Of a DNA stretch of 64,000 nt, positions 17,202 to 25,752 are shown in pieces. The notes under the pieces were generated by a model. It saw nothing but the letters and a program-made list of their open reading frames with translations, had not been told where the DNA came from and made no database searches. The stretch lies in assembly GCF_900116205.1 (NCBI RefSeq), contig NZ_FOZS01000004.1:248001-312000 (forward strand). Direction: 5' to 3'. Position 1 is the stretch's first letter. Every line of letters begins with the position of its first letter. Made by a program: the position numbers and the translations under genes. This DNA is from Halostagnicola kamekurae. GTDB lineage: Archaea > Halobacteriota > Halobacteria > Halobacteriales > Natrialbaceae.

Positions 17202-17813
17202 ATGGACGTAACCGAGGACTCAGTTCGGGACATCTGCACGGACGCGGTCTTCGAACGCGGCGAACGATACCTCGCTGATGGTCGTATCTACGAGATTCAC
17301 CCCGTCGACAGCACCGTCACCGCCGTCGTGAGCGGCACCCGTCAGTACGATGTTCGTGTTGACCTCGCCACTGACGAGTTTGCCCCGTGGTGCGACTGTC
17401 CGTACGACGGGCCGGGAACGTGCAAGCACGTCGTCGCCGTGTTGCTTCGGTGTGTTGACGACCCACCTCCAGACGAAGACGATCGACTCGACACTGCACT
17501 CGACGGCGCCGACGCCGACGAACTCCGCGCGTTCCTGCATGAAGAACTCGCGACTGATGTGAATCTCCGCCATCGGTTTCTCGCTCGAGTCGGTGAGCCG
17601 ACGAGACAGTCGGTAGACGAGCTTCGCACCTCGATCGATCGGCGGTTCGAAGAGACGAACCCTGAGTACCCCGTCGTCTTCGAGCCGATCGACTTCACAC
17701 AGTGGTTCGATCTCGCGAACGAGTACCGCGAGCAGGGGTGCTACGCGTCGGCGGCGACCGTCTGCCGGGCACTCGTCGAGTCACTCGACGCGGCCTTGAC
17801 CTCTAGTTTTTAG
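17202..17813 (+). CDS. SWIM zinc-finger protein, C-terminally truncated
   Basis: 203 residues. The SWIM motif is WCDCPYDGPGTCKHVVAVLL (~63-82; CxC then CxH). The segment QWFDLANEYREQGCYASAAT with CRALVESLDAA matches the start of a repeat-like domain that normally continues, but the frame ends after ALTSSF. Most relatives are longer, so the C-terminus was probably lost at ~17800, next to the convergent TauE gene. SWIM domains bind nucleic acid or protein. It follows the frameshifted partner gene by 2 bases. Confidence 0.6.
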   Translation: MDVTEDSVRDICTDAVFERGERYLADGRIYEIHPVDSTVTAVVSGTRQYDVRVDLATDEFAPWCDCPYDGPGTCKHVVAVLLRCVDDPPPDEDDRLDTALDGADADELRAFLHEELATDVNLRHRFLARVGEPTRQSVDELRTSIDRRFEETNPEYPVVFEPIDFTQWFDLANEYREQGCYASAATVCRALVESLDAALTSSF

Positions 17814-17834
17814 CGAGGTCCAAGCAAGCGGATG

Positions 17835-18611
17835 TCACCGAAGTGCGATATATGGTCCGACGACGAGCAAGAGGATCGCGAGTACCCGAGTAAGTGTTTC
17901 GGCATCGATGGATTGAGCAATCTTCCAGCCGGCGACGACGCCGACGAGTTCGGGAATACCGATCACGATGGCGAGTGGCCACGAGACCGCGTCCTGGGCG
18001 AGGTAGCCGACCGTCGCGAATGCGGCGACAAACACTGACTGGACTTGTGCGACGCCGACTGCGATTAGCATTGGGACGCCGATAGCCACCAACAGCGGAA
18101 CGGCGAGGACCGGGCCACCGACGCCGAGGAGCCCGCCCGAGATGCCGACGAACGCCCCGATACCGGCGACGGCGAGTGTGCCGCGGGGCGTCATCACGTC
18201 AAAGTCGTTCCCGGACGTTCCGTAGCGGGTCCGGTAGAAAACGAGGATGCCGGTCAGGGAGACAAACCCACCGAGCAGGACGCTGAACGTCGATTCATCG
18301 ATGAGCGCGTTCAGCCGGACTCCGACAAGTGCGCCTGCGAGCCCAGTGAGGCTCAACACGACCCCCATCCACTTGCCGCCCTGCGAGTCGAGCTCGCCGG
18401 AGCGCCGATAGCTCTCGGCGCCGACAAGGCCCGTCGCGACAAACGTGGCGCTGGCAGTGCCGACAACGACCGCCGGTGGGAGGTCTGTCAGCGCGACGAG
18501 CGCGATGGTGATGAAGATTCCACCCGGACCGACGGCGGTGATGCCGACGCCGGCGAACAGCGAGAGGACGACGAGGACGGCGAGCGTCGTCGTGGGAAGG
18601 CCAGCGATCAT
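17835..18611 (-). CDS. TauE/SafE-family anion exporter
   Basis: 258 residues with about eight hydrophobic helices and family-typical glycine-rich repeats (VAGIGAFVGISGGLLGVGGP; VGPGGIFITIALVALTDLPP). TauE/SafE proteins move sulfite, sulfoacetate or other sulfur anions across the membrane; the substrate here is not decided by sequence. Its start is 4 bases after the stop of the NRAMP-like gene, so the two are co-transcribed. Confidence 0.85.
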   Translation of the reverse strand: MIAGLPTTTLAVLVVLSLFAGVGITAVGPGGIFITIALVALTDLPPAVVVGTASATFVATGLVGAESYRRSGELDSQGGKWMGVVLSLTGLAGALVGVRLNALIDESTFSVLLGGFVSLTGILVFYRTRYGTSGNDFDVMTPRGTLAVAGIGAFVGISGGLLGVGGPVLAVPLLVAIGVPMLIAVGVAQVQSVFVAAFATVGYLAQDAVSWPLAIVIGIPELVGVVAGWKIAQSIDAETLTRVLAILLLVVGPYIALR

Positions 18612-18615
18612 CGGC

Positions 18616-19890
18616 TTAGATCCCGCCCGTAAAGATGGCGTTGATGACGAACTGGCCGGCGCTCCACGCCGAATAGATGGCGAGGAGGATGAGCGTGCTG
18701 TTGATGACGTTCAGCTTCCAGCCGTTCGTGTACGCGCCCATCATGTCGCTGTCGTTGACCGCCCAGAACAGTAGGACGGCGGTGATGGGCAGGCCAACGA
18801 CGCCGTTATAAGCCGGGAAGAGGATAATCATGTCGATGACGCTCAGCCCGAGGTACTGATGGACGAGTGGCGAGAGGCTGCCGAGTGCAACGCCACCAAC
18901 GTAGATCGCCTTGAACACGCGGGTGCTGTCGGCAACCTCACCGCCGATGGCCTCGGGGATCATGTAGGCGGGCGCCCACATGATGGGGATGATGCTGTTG
19001 AACGCGGCTGCGAGCGTGCCTGCGAGGAAGACGACCATTGCCCACTCACCGAGGACGGACGCGAGTGCCTTTCCGGGCGTAAGGAACGTCTCAAGCTGTT
19101 CGTAGCCCGCCGGCCGAAGGACCGCGGCGGCGGCAATGACGATCGCGATGGTCGTGATACCACCGACGGTGTAGCCGATCGCGAGGTCCCGACGCATCGT
19201 GGGGATGTCCGAGCGGTCGGTCCAGCCCTTCTCCTCGACGAGTCGCGACTCGAGGAAGAAGTTCGGCCAGAGTGCGGTCGTTCCGAGGATGCTCACGGTG
19301 AGGGCCATCGAGCTCGGCGATAGCCCTGTCGGAGCGAAGCCGGTGACGACGGCGGTGAGGTCCGGACTACTCGCCCCAGCGACGACGACGTACGTGAGAA
19401 GGAGGGCGAACATCATCGCGACCATGATCTTCTCGACAGCGTCGTAACTGAGGACGCCGATCACAATGGCGAGGAGTCCCGTTAGATAGGCGAAGGGTAT
19501 CCACCCAATTGCCTGTAGGTCGAGGAGGACGACGATTCCCTTCCCGACAGCGGCGGTGAGTTCGAGCGTCCAGGCGACACAGCCGACCGAGAGCAGGATC
19601 ATCACGACGGTCGCAAGCGTTGATCCGAGCTTTTCTCGGGCGAATGCGCCCAATGAGTCACCGTGAATACCGAGTCGGGCGCTCATGTCCTGTGCCACGA
19701 AGCCGAGGAGCACCGCACCGACAACAGCCCACAGTAGTGTGTACCCGAACCTGACTCCGGCGGAACTTGCAATGAATACTGACCCCGACCCGAAATAGCT
19801 CGCGACCATCACGAGTGCGAGTCCATACCGTTCGAAGAACTCCGAGATCGAGGGAATCGATACACCATTTATAGCATGTCTGACACTCAT
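18616..19890 (-). CDS. NRAMP-related transporter lacking canonical metal ligands
   Basis: 424 residues with ~11 hydrophobic helices; the start MSVRHAINGVSIPSISEFFE is chosen over an upstream ATG at 19917. The overall pattern is NRAMP. However, TM1 reads VASYFGSGSVFIASSAGVRF where metal-transporting NRAMPs have DPGN, and TM6 (ALTVSILGTTALWPNFFLES) lacks the metal-coordinating Met-Pro-His. It probably transports something other than Mn2+/Fe2+, or is an NRAMP-related Mg2+/organic cation carrier. It is the first gene of a two-gene operon with a TauE/SafE exporter. Confidence 0.75.
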   Translation of the reverse strand: MSVRHAINGVSIPSISEFFERYGLALVMVASYFGSGSVFIASSAGVRFGYTLLWAVVGAVLLGFVAQDMSARLGIHGDSLGAFAREKLGSTLATVVMILLSVGCVAWTLELTAAVGKGIVVLLDLQAIGWIPFAYLTGLLAIVIGVLSYDAVEKIMVAMMFALLLTYVVVAGASSPDLTAVVTGFAPTGLSPSSMALTVSILGTTALWPNFFLESRLVEEKGWTDRSDIPTMRRDLAIGYTVGGITTIAIVIAAAAVLRPAGYEQLETFLTPGKALASVLGEWAMVVFLAGTLAAAFNSIIPIMWAPAYMIPEAIGGEVADSTRVFKAIYVGGVALGSLSPLVHQYLGLSVIDMIILFPAYNGVVGLPITAVLLFWAVNDSDMMGAYTNGWKLNVINSTLILLAIYSAWSAGQFVINAIFTGGI

Positions 19891-20591
19891 AGCTGATCGA
19901 AAACGACAATCAAACAATTACCAAACCAATGCCCCACCTCACAGCAATCGACGCGTCAGTTGGATATGTAACTGGGAAGGGAAACACGTTGTGACTCATC
20001 GCCCGGACGTGTTTGGGTACTCGTTCTTCGATACTACCTCTCTACTTTCTCCCAGCACCTGTGGCGATAAAATAACCCAGAGTACAGTGCCCAGTGGGTC
20101 AGGTACAAATCCGCGAGAAGCCTCGGTTGTGACCCCAAGGCAGTTTACAAGGCCGATAGCTAACGCAATCCGAGGCTGTAGACGTGACGAACGGTTATGC
20201 CGGTTCCGGCTCACCAACCATTTCGCTAGTGACGCGACTAGCACGGACTTTGTCGACGCCGCTTCTCTTGGAACCATCTAAATATGATTCTTCAAGGAAT
20301 ATTCGGGCCCTTCATTTTCGGCGATTTAGACGGTGTAATCCGTCGAAATCTGGCTGATGAAGAATGGTGCATTACACGCGAGGGACCGAACCGAAATCGG
20401 TCGAGCTAGCCGCGGCGGGAGACCAGTTGTCTCTCGAGGAAGGGGACCGAATACAATCCGCCACTCGGTCGCAGACGTCGGATTCGATGAGCGCAACGAA
20501 CTAGCAGGGGCGTACCAACCGGCAGAGAACGACTGATCTATGCGATAGATTGAAGTATTACTTATCAGAGTTGAGTGCGTAGATAGTGTGT
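19891..20591. other. 700-bp intergenic region, no supported gene
   Basis: It includes the promoter of the NRAMP-like gene at the left. A C-terminus-like plus-strand frame (ADVGFDERNELAGAYQPAEN) ends at ~20536 and could be the tail of a deleted gene. Nothing else is recognisable. Confidence 0.35.
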
Positions 20592-20879
20592 ATGCCTGAA
20601 GAAGTCCTGTTTGAATCCGAGAGTTCACAGAGCCGAGACGAAATCGCATCGTACCTCCGAAGCGTCGCTGAAAAGCTCGAGCGGGGAGAGAAGATAACTC
20701 TGAAAGCGGGGACAGAGTCCATTACCATGGAGCCGTCGCAACGGCCGACATTCGAAGTCAAAGCCGAACGCGAAGGTCCGACCGACGGCCCTGGTGAGTT
20801 GAGCATCGAGTTCGAACTCGAGTGGGACGAGAACGGCGAGACCGCCGATGAAGAAACGGGAACCCTGAAAATAGAGTGA
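20592..20879 (+). CDS. Amphi-Trp domain protein
   Basis: 95 residues starting MPEEVLFESESSQSRDEIAS (a second ATG two codons upstream at 20586 is less likely). The sequence SYLRSVAEKLERGEKITLKA and a following beta-rich stretch ending ELEWDE are the amphi-Trp domain common in haloarchaea. It is cytoplasmic, highly acidic and of unknown biochemical role. It is monocistronic with a TATA-like AT-rich element ~30-40 bases upstream. Confidence 0.8.
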   Translation: MPEEVLFESESSQSRDEIASYLRSVAEKLERGEKITLKAGTESITMEPSQRPTFEVKAEREGPTDGPGELSIEFELEWDENGETADEETGTLKIE

Positions 20880-21009
20880 GTAGACTGCGGCGGGGTTGAT
20901 AGAACGCGTTAGTAGTGGGGTATCTCACTACGGGTCCTGCGTCGGACGCCGCGTTGGGCGCCGAACGATACTCAAGTGAGCTCTTACGTTCTCAACGCGT
21001 TCTCCTGGT

Positions 21010-21469
21010 ATGGGAACACACGTACTCGTCCCACCCGTACTCGTCCCGCCCGACGGGTCCCCACAATCGTGGGCGGCGTTCGACCACGCAATCTCGGCGC
21101 ATCACGGGGGACGATCACGACGCTCCACGTCGTCAATCCGATGGCCAGGCGTCTACGGCGACTCCGAGGGCGGCGGTTACTACGACGCACAGGTTGTACG
21201 GTAATCGGGCAGTCGAACGCGGCGAGAAGTTCCTCGAGCGATCGCGCACCCGAGCAGAGGAGGCCGACGTCCTCGGAACCACCGTTTTGGGGACGACGGT
21301 CGAAACGGGGCCGCCCGCTCGAACGATCGTCCGGTACGTTACGGAGAACCACATCGACCACGTCGTCATGGGTAGTCACGGTCGGTCCGGCGTGGTGCGG
21401 GTACTGATCGGCAGCGTCGCCGAGTTCGTAACGAGACAGGCGTCGGTGCCGGTAACGACCGTTCCCTAG
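21010..21469 (+). pseudogene. Universal stress protein pseudogene
   Basis: Four frame changes are needed to read a UspA protein. MGTHVLVPPVLVPPDGSPQS plus WAAFDHAISAHHG is followed by GTITTLHVVNPMA in another frame, then GVYGDSEGGGYYD, then RAVERGEKFLERSRTRAEEA to GSHGRSGVVRVLIGS and TAG at 21467-21469. A 15-bp near-exact tandem repeat (21021-21035, 21036-21050) duplicated VLVPP. The ATP-binding loop is preserved in the last frame. An intact paralogue follows at 21555. Confidence 0.75.
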
Positions 21470-21554
21470 GCGATCGGTGATCGGGTAGCGTTGGGACCCG
21501 CGACGCTCGCTTCCGGGACCGAGCTATTTGTCGTTGCTCGTCGACTGAAACCGT

Positions 21555-22025
21555 ATGACGACCGCGATTCTGGTCGCGTTCGACGAATCGCCGCAGTCGG
21601 TCGCAGCGTTAGGCCACGCGCTCGAAACCTACGACGACGCGACGATTCGCGTGCTGTACGTGAACGATCCGTGGGAGTGGGCCGGCGCGGACGGGATTAA
21701 CGATCTTTTCTTCGCGGAAGACGCGTTCGAGCGATCCCAGGATGTCGCATCGGACGTGATCGCCGCGGCGAACGAGATCGCCCGCGAGTACGACCGAGAG
21801 ATAGTCGCGGAAACAGAAATCGGCGGGACCGCGGAAACGATCGTCTCCTACGCTGAGGATCACGATATCGACCACGTCGTTCTGGGCAGTCACGGCCGAC
21901 GGGGCCTGACGCGATTCTTCCTCGGCAGCGTCGCTCAGTACGTCGCCAAGCGCTCGCCCACTTCCGTCACCCTCATTCGTGGCGACGACGCCGACGAAGA
22001 CCCGTCGAGTTCCGACGACACCTAA
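21555..22025 (+). CDS. Universal stress protein (UspA family)
   Basis: 156 residues, the normal size. N-terminal strand MTTAILVAFDESPQSVAALG and the ATP-binding signature GSHGRRGLTRFFLGS (G-2x-G-9x-G-S) near the C-terminus are intact. Cytoplasmic nucleotide-binding stress protein; the ligand effect is unknown. It has its own TATA-like region and lies directly after a dead paralogue, suggesting an old tandem duplication. Confidence 0.85.
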   Translation: MTTAILVAFDESPQSVAALGHALETYDDATIRVLYVNDPWEWAGADGINDLFFAEDAFERSQDVASDVIAAANEIAREYDREIVAETEIGGTAETIVSYAEDHDIDHVVLGSHGRRGLTRFFLGSVAQYVAKRSPTSVTLIRGDDADEDPSSSDDT

Positions 22026-22120
22026 CCGTCTCGAGGCCACTTCGAATCAACTTCTCGAGCAAGCCCGCGCATTTTCGACCCGGATGGAACGGATAGGGGC
22101 CACAGAAAGTCGTCTCGCAC

Positions 22121-22350
22121 GTGAACGCGCCGCGTCACGGCCGACTCGAACTCGACTCGTTGAGGAAGTATTACGGCGACGTTCGCGCCGTCAAGGCGCG
22201 TCTCGGCTCCCTCCCGAGCGACGTTACGTACTACAGCCGCGTGACGGGGTGAGAGTTGCTCGATCACTTCGATCGGCTACGCGGAGACGAGCGCGGAGAG
22301 GCACTCCTCGAGCGGTTGCCCGTTCCGCCCGACGTGTGGGGACCGGTTCG
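22121..22350 (+). pseudogene. ABC-transporter ATPase remnant with internal deletion
   Basis: From GTG 22121 the frame reads LELDSLRKYYGDVRAV, the usual opening of an ABC ATPase, and then jumps straight to LGSLPSDVTYYSRVTG, a stop, and ELLDHFDRLRGDERGEALLE. These latter pieces correspond to the Q-loop-adjacent region of the ABC-2 type ATPases (GYLPSD...VTGRELLDHF). The Walker A segment in between is missing, as are the signature motif and Walker B. It is therefore a deletion derivative that cannot function. Confidence 0.6.
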
Positions 22351-22477
22351 CGTCACGACGCTACGTGTCCGTCGCTCGTGGAGAACGGCCAGTATCCAGT
22401 GATAGCACGCGGATCGTATCTGACTGCGTGGGGCCAAAGCGTGGCGCTTATCCGCCGTTCGCTCCTATACGTGTTCG

Positions 22478-25303
22478 ATGATCGACGGGGACGTCGCGGC
22501 GTTTACCCACCTCGGCGAGACGGTTCGTGACGCGCTCTCCGAACGCGGGTTTTCGACGCCGACGGCACCGCAACGACTCGCGATTCCGCCGCTTTCGTCC
22601 GGCGAGGACACGCTCGTCATCGCACCTACGGGGAGTGGCAAGACCGAGACCGCGATGTTGCCCGTCTTCGACGACCTCGTCGCGGACCCACCGGAGGGGT
22701 TCGGCGCTCTCTACGTCACGCCTCTCCGCGCGCTGAACCGCGATATGCGCGACCGACTCGAGTGGTGGGGCGACTACCTCGACCTCGAAGTCGACGTTCG
22801 CCACGGCGATACGACCCAGTACCAGCGTGGCAAGCAGGCCGAAAACCCGCCCGACGTTCTCGTCACGACGCCCGAAACGCTGCAGGCGATGTTGACCGGA
22901 GAGCGACTACGGGAGGCCCTCGAGGACGTTTCCCACGTCGTGATCGACGAGGTCCACGAACTGGCGGCGTCGAAACGAGGCGCACAGCTTTCGATCGGGT
23001 TGGAACGCCTTGAAGCGCTCGCCGGCGACATGCAGCGAATCGGCCTCTCGGCGACGGTGGGCGACCCGGGGGAAGTCGGCCAGTTTCTGACGGGCGGAAA
23101 GCCCTGTACGATACAGGAGATCGACGTCGGGAGCAACGTCGACGTCTCCGTCCGCGAACCGGAGGTAACCGACGAAGACGAACGACTCTCCGGAAAGCTC
23201 ATGACAAGCGCTGAGACGGCGAGTCACGTCCGGTTGATTCGGGACATTGTTGCGGACCACGAATCGACGCTCATCTTCGTCAACACCCGACAGACGGCCG
23301 AAGCGCTCGGCTCGAGGTTCACCGAACTCGAGTTGCCGATCGGCGTCCACCACGGCTCGCTCTCGAAGGAAGCCAGGATCGACGTGGAGGATCGGTTCAA
23401 ACGCGGGGAGCTCGACGCGCTGCTTTGTACCTCGTCGATGGAGCTCGGGATCGACGTGGGGCGGGTCGATCACGTCGTCCAGTACCAGAGCCCGCGCCAG
23501 GTCGCGCGGCTCCTCCAGCGGGTCGGTCGAGCCGGCCACCGGCGGGACGAGGTCTCGAGCGGAACCGTCGTCACGACTCGGCCCGACGATACGTTTGAAG
23601 CGCTCGCGATCGCCCGACGCGCCCGCGAGGGGGAGGTCGAACCGGCGGCGATCCACGAGGGGAGCCTCGACGTGGTCGCCAACCAGATCCCCGGCTTCGT
23701 CCAGAGTCGCGGCTCGACGTTCGTCGAGGACGTCTACGAGACGATCCGCGGAGCCTACCCGTTCCGGGACCTCACCGAGGAGACGTTCCGAGACGTGCTC
23801 TCGGAACTGCACCGCAATCGGATCGTCTGGTTCGACGAGAGCGAGGATCGCATCGAGACGACTGGCGGAACCTGGCAGTACGTCTACGCGAACCTCTCGA
23901 TGATCCCCGACGAGGCGACCTACGAAGTCCACGACATCGCCTCGGGCAAACAGATCGGGACGCTCGACGAGCGGTTCGTCGTCAACTTCGCCGCGCCGGG
24001 CGAGATCTTCGTCCAACGCGGCGAGATGTGGCGGATCGCCGAGATCGACGAAGACGAAGACGAGGTGAAAGTCAGCCCGATCGAGGACCCGGCGGGCGAG
24101 ATCCCCTCCTGGATCGGTCAGGAGATCCCAGTCCCCTACGACGTCGCCCAGGAGGTCGGCGAGCTCCGGGGCGTCGCGGGTCCGCAGCTCGAGGCGGGAG
24201 CCGACGCCGGGAACGTCGCGCGCGAACTGGGTGGTCGCTACCCCGCCGACCACCACACGCTGTCGGAAGCCCTCTCGCAGCTAGAGGATCACGTCGAAAC
24301 CGAGTCGGTCATGCCGACGCGGGATCGGATCGTGCTCGAGCGACAGGGTCGAACGGTGGTGTTGAACGCCCCCTTCGGACACACGACCAACGAAACGCTC
24401 GGGCGGATGCTCTCCTCGCTGCTCGGCCAGCAGAGCGGCTCGAGCGTCGGCCTCGAAACCGACCCTTACCGAATCGAACTCGAACTCCCGGGCTCGGTCG
24501 CGACCAGCGACGTGATCGACGTTCTCGAGGAGACCGATCCTGACCACGTCGAGTCGATACTCGAACTGGGACTCAAGCGCTCGGACGCGCTCGCGTTCAG
24601 GCTCTCGCAGGTCTCGGCGAAGTTCGGCGCGCTCAAGCGCTGGCAGGGATCGGGCCGCATCTCGAACGACCGCCTGCTCTCCGCGCTCGAGGACACGCCG
24701 ATGTACGAGGAGGCGATTCGGGAGGTGTTCCACGAGGACCTCGACGTGGGCCGGGCGAGCCGAGTGCTCGAGGCGATCCAGTCGGGCGCGCTCGAGGTGG
24801 TCACGACTCGCGGTCGAACGCCCGTCGGCCTCGGCGGTCGCTCCTCGGGCAAGGAACTGCTCGCCCCCGAAAACGCGGACGCGAGCGTCATCAACACGGT
24901 CCGCGAACGGATTCAGGACGATCGCATCATCTTGCTCTGTACCCACTGCACGGAGTGGAAGGTCAAAACGAAGGTCGGACGCGTGCGAGACCAACCGGAG
25001 TGTCCCGAGTGTGGCTCCACTCGCATCGCGGCGCTGAATCCGTGGGCCGAGGAGGTCGTCGACGCGGTTCGAGCAGCCGAGAAAGACGACGAACAGGAGT
25101 CGATGACCGAACGAGCCTACCGGAGTGCGAGCCTCGTCCAGAGCCACGGGAAGCAGGCCGTGATCGCGATGGCCGCTCGAGGCGTCGGGCCCCACAACGC
25201 GGCCCAGATCATCAACAAACTCCGGGAGAACGAAGACGAGTTCTATCGGGATATCCTCTCGAAGGAGCGCCAGTACGCTCGGACGCAGGCGTTCTGGGAT
25301 TGA
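22478..25303 (+). CDS. lhr: Lhr-like ATP-dependent DEAD/DEAH-box helicase
   Basis: 941 residues. Motifs are complete: Walker A APTGSGKTETAML (~50-62), Ia TPLRALNRDM, motif II IDEVHE, motif III LSATVG, motif IV FVNTRQTAEAL, motif V CTSSMELGIDVG and motif VI QRVGRAGHR. A winged-helix and Lhr-specific region follows, and a C-terminal zinc-finger-like pair CTHC...CPEC at ~833-860. Lhr proteins are 3'-5' DNA helicases linked to repair and recombination. The gene is monocistronic with a high-GC codon pattern like core genes; the DNA on both sides is decayed. Confidence 0.9.
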   Translation: MIDGDVAAFTHLGETVRDALSERGFSTPTAPQRLAIPPLSSGEDTLVIAPTGSGKTETAMLPVFDDLVADPPEGFGALYVTPLRALNRDMRDRLEWWGDYLDLEVDVRHGDTTQYQRGKQAENPPDVLVTTPETLQAMLTGERLREALEDVSHVVIDEVHELAASKRGAQLSIGLERLEALAGDMQRIGLSATVGDPGEVGQFLTGGKPCTIQEIDVGSNVDVSVREPEVTDEDERLSGKLMTSAETASHVRLIRDIVADHESTLIFVNTRQTAEALGSRFTELELPIGVHHGSLSKEARIDVEDRFKRGELDALLCTSSMELGIDVGRVDHVVQYQSPRQVARLLQRVGRAGHRRDEVSSGTVVTTRPDDTFEALAIARRAREGEVEPAAIHEGSLDVVANQIPGFVQSRGSTFVEDVYETIRGAYPFRDLTEETFRDVLSELHRNRIVWFDESEDRIETTGGTWQYVYANLSMIPDEATYEVHDIASGKQIGTLDERFVVNFAAPGEIFVQRGEMWRIAEIDEDEDEVKVSPIEDPAGEIPSWIGQEIPVPYDVAQEVGELRGVAGPQLEAGADAGNVARELGGRYPADHHTLSEALSQLEDHVETESVMPTRDRIVLERQGRTVVLNAPFGHTTNETLGRMLSSLLGQQSGSSVGLETDPYRIELELPGSVATSDVIDVLEETDPDHVESILELGLKRSDALAFRLSQVSAKFGALKRWQGSGRISNDRLLSALEDTPMYEEAIREVFHEDLDVGRASRVLEAIQSGALEVVTTRGRTPVGLGGRSSGKELLAPENADASVINTVRERIQDDRIILLCTHCTEWKVKTKVGRVRDQPECPECGSTRIAALNPWAEEVVDAVRAAEKDDEQESMTERAYRSASLVQSHGKQAVIAMAARGVGPHNAAQIINKLRENEDEFYRDILSKERQYARTQAFWD

Positions 25304-25310
25304 AATATTG

Positions 25311-25602
25311 TGCTCTGTTGAAATCCTCAGAGAGTTACAAGTTCGCCTAGTAGTCTGACCGGATGGAAGCTCCCGAAGCCACGGTTACTCCGGTTCGTTG
25401 AGCAAGCGATGCACTTGGCTCGGTGAGCTGTCGCTCCTTACTCCTCGAAGTTCTCGAAACGGCGGTACACACTTCATCAACACATCGTCCGTCGCTGTCT
25501 CAAAATTCGGAAGAATACGGCGTACCGGACGCTTCTCGACGAACGTATCGAGATGCCCCGGATTCGGAGAGCAATTGAAGTTGATATCCCCAGCCACCCG
25601 GG
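25311..25602 (+). mobile_element. IS5-type remnant: end plus broken transposase
   Basis: The end sequence GCTCTGTTGAAATCC (~25312-25326) is followed by a transposase N-terminus read from ~25366: KLPKPRLLRFVEQAMHLAR, an in-frame TGA, AVAPYSSKFSKRRYTLHQHI, CLKIRKNTAYRTLLDERIEM and PRIRRAIEVDI. It then ends abruptly at ~25602. It matches the fragment at 4354-4516 in order and spacing, so both come from the same IS5-group family. The catalytic part is absent. Confidence 0.7.
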
Positions 25603-25752
25603 GCTTCATTGCCCCCGCAGCGGTCAGTAGCCCCAATGTCTCTCAGAAATATAGGAGTCGCAAGGTTGAAAACTCGCTAGGAGTAGGTACCGATGAAATG
25701 ATCCCAGAGTCGCAACAGCACAGCACGGCGGACAGATTGTTCACTTGAACTC

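Noticed and set aside
22907-24256. A 449-aa minus-strand open frame inside the helicase gene
   Set aside because: Shadow of the Lhr-like helicase, whose motifs are intact on the plus strand.
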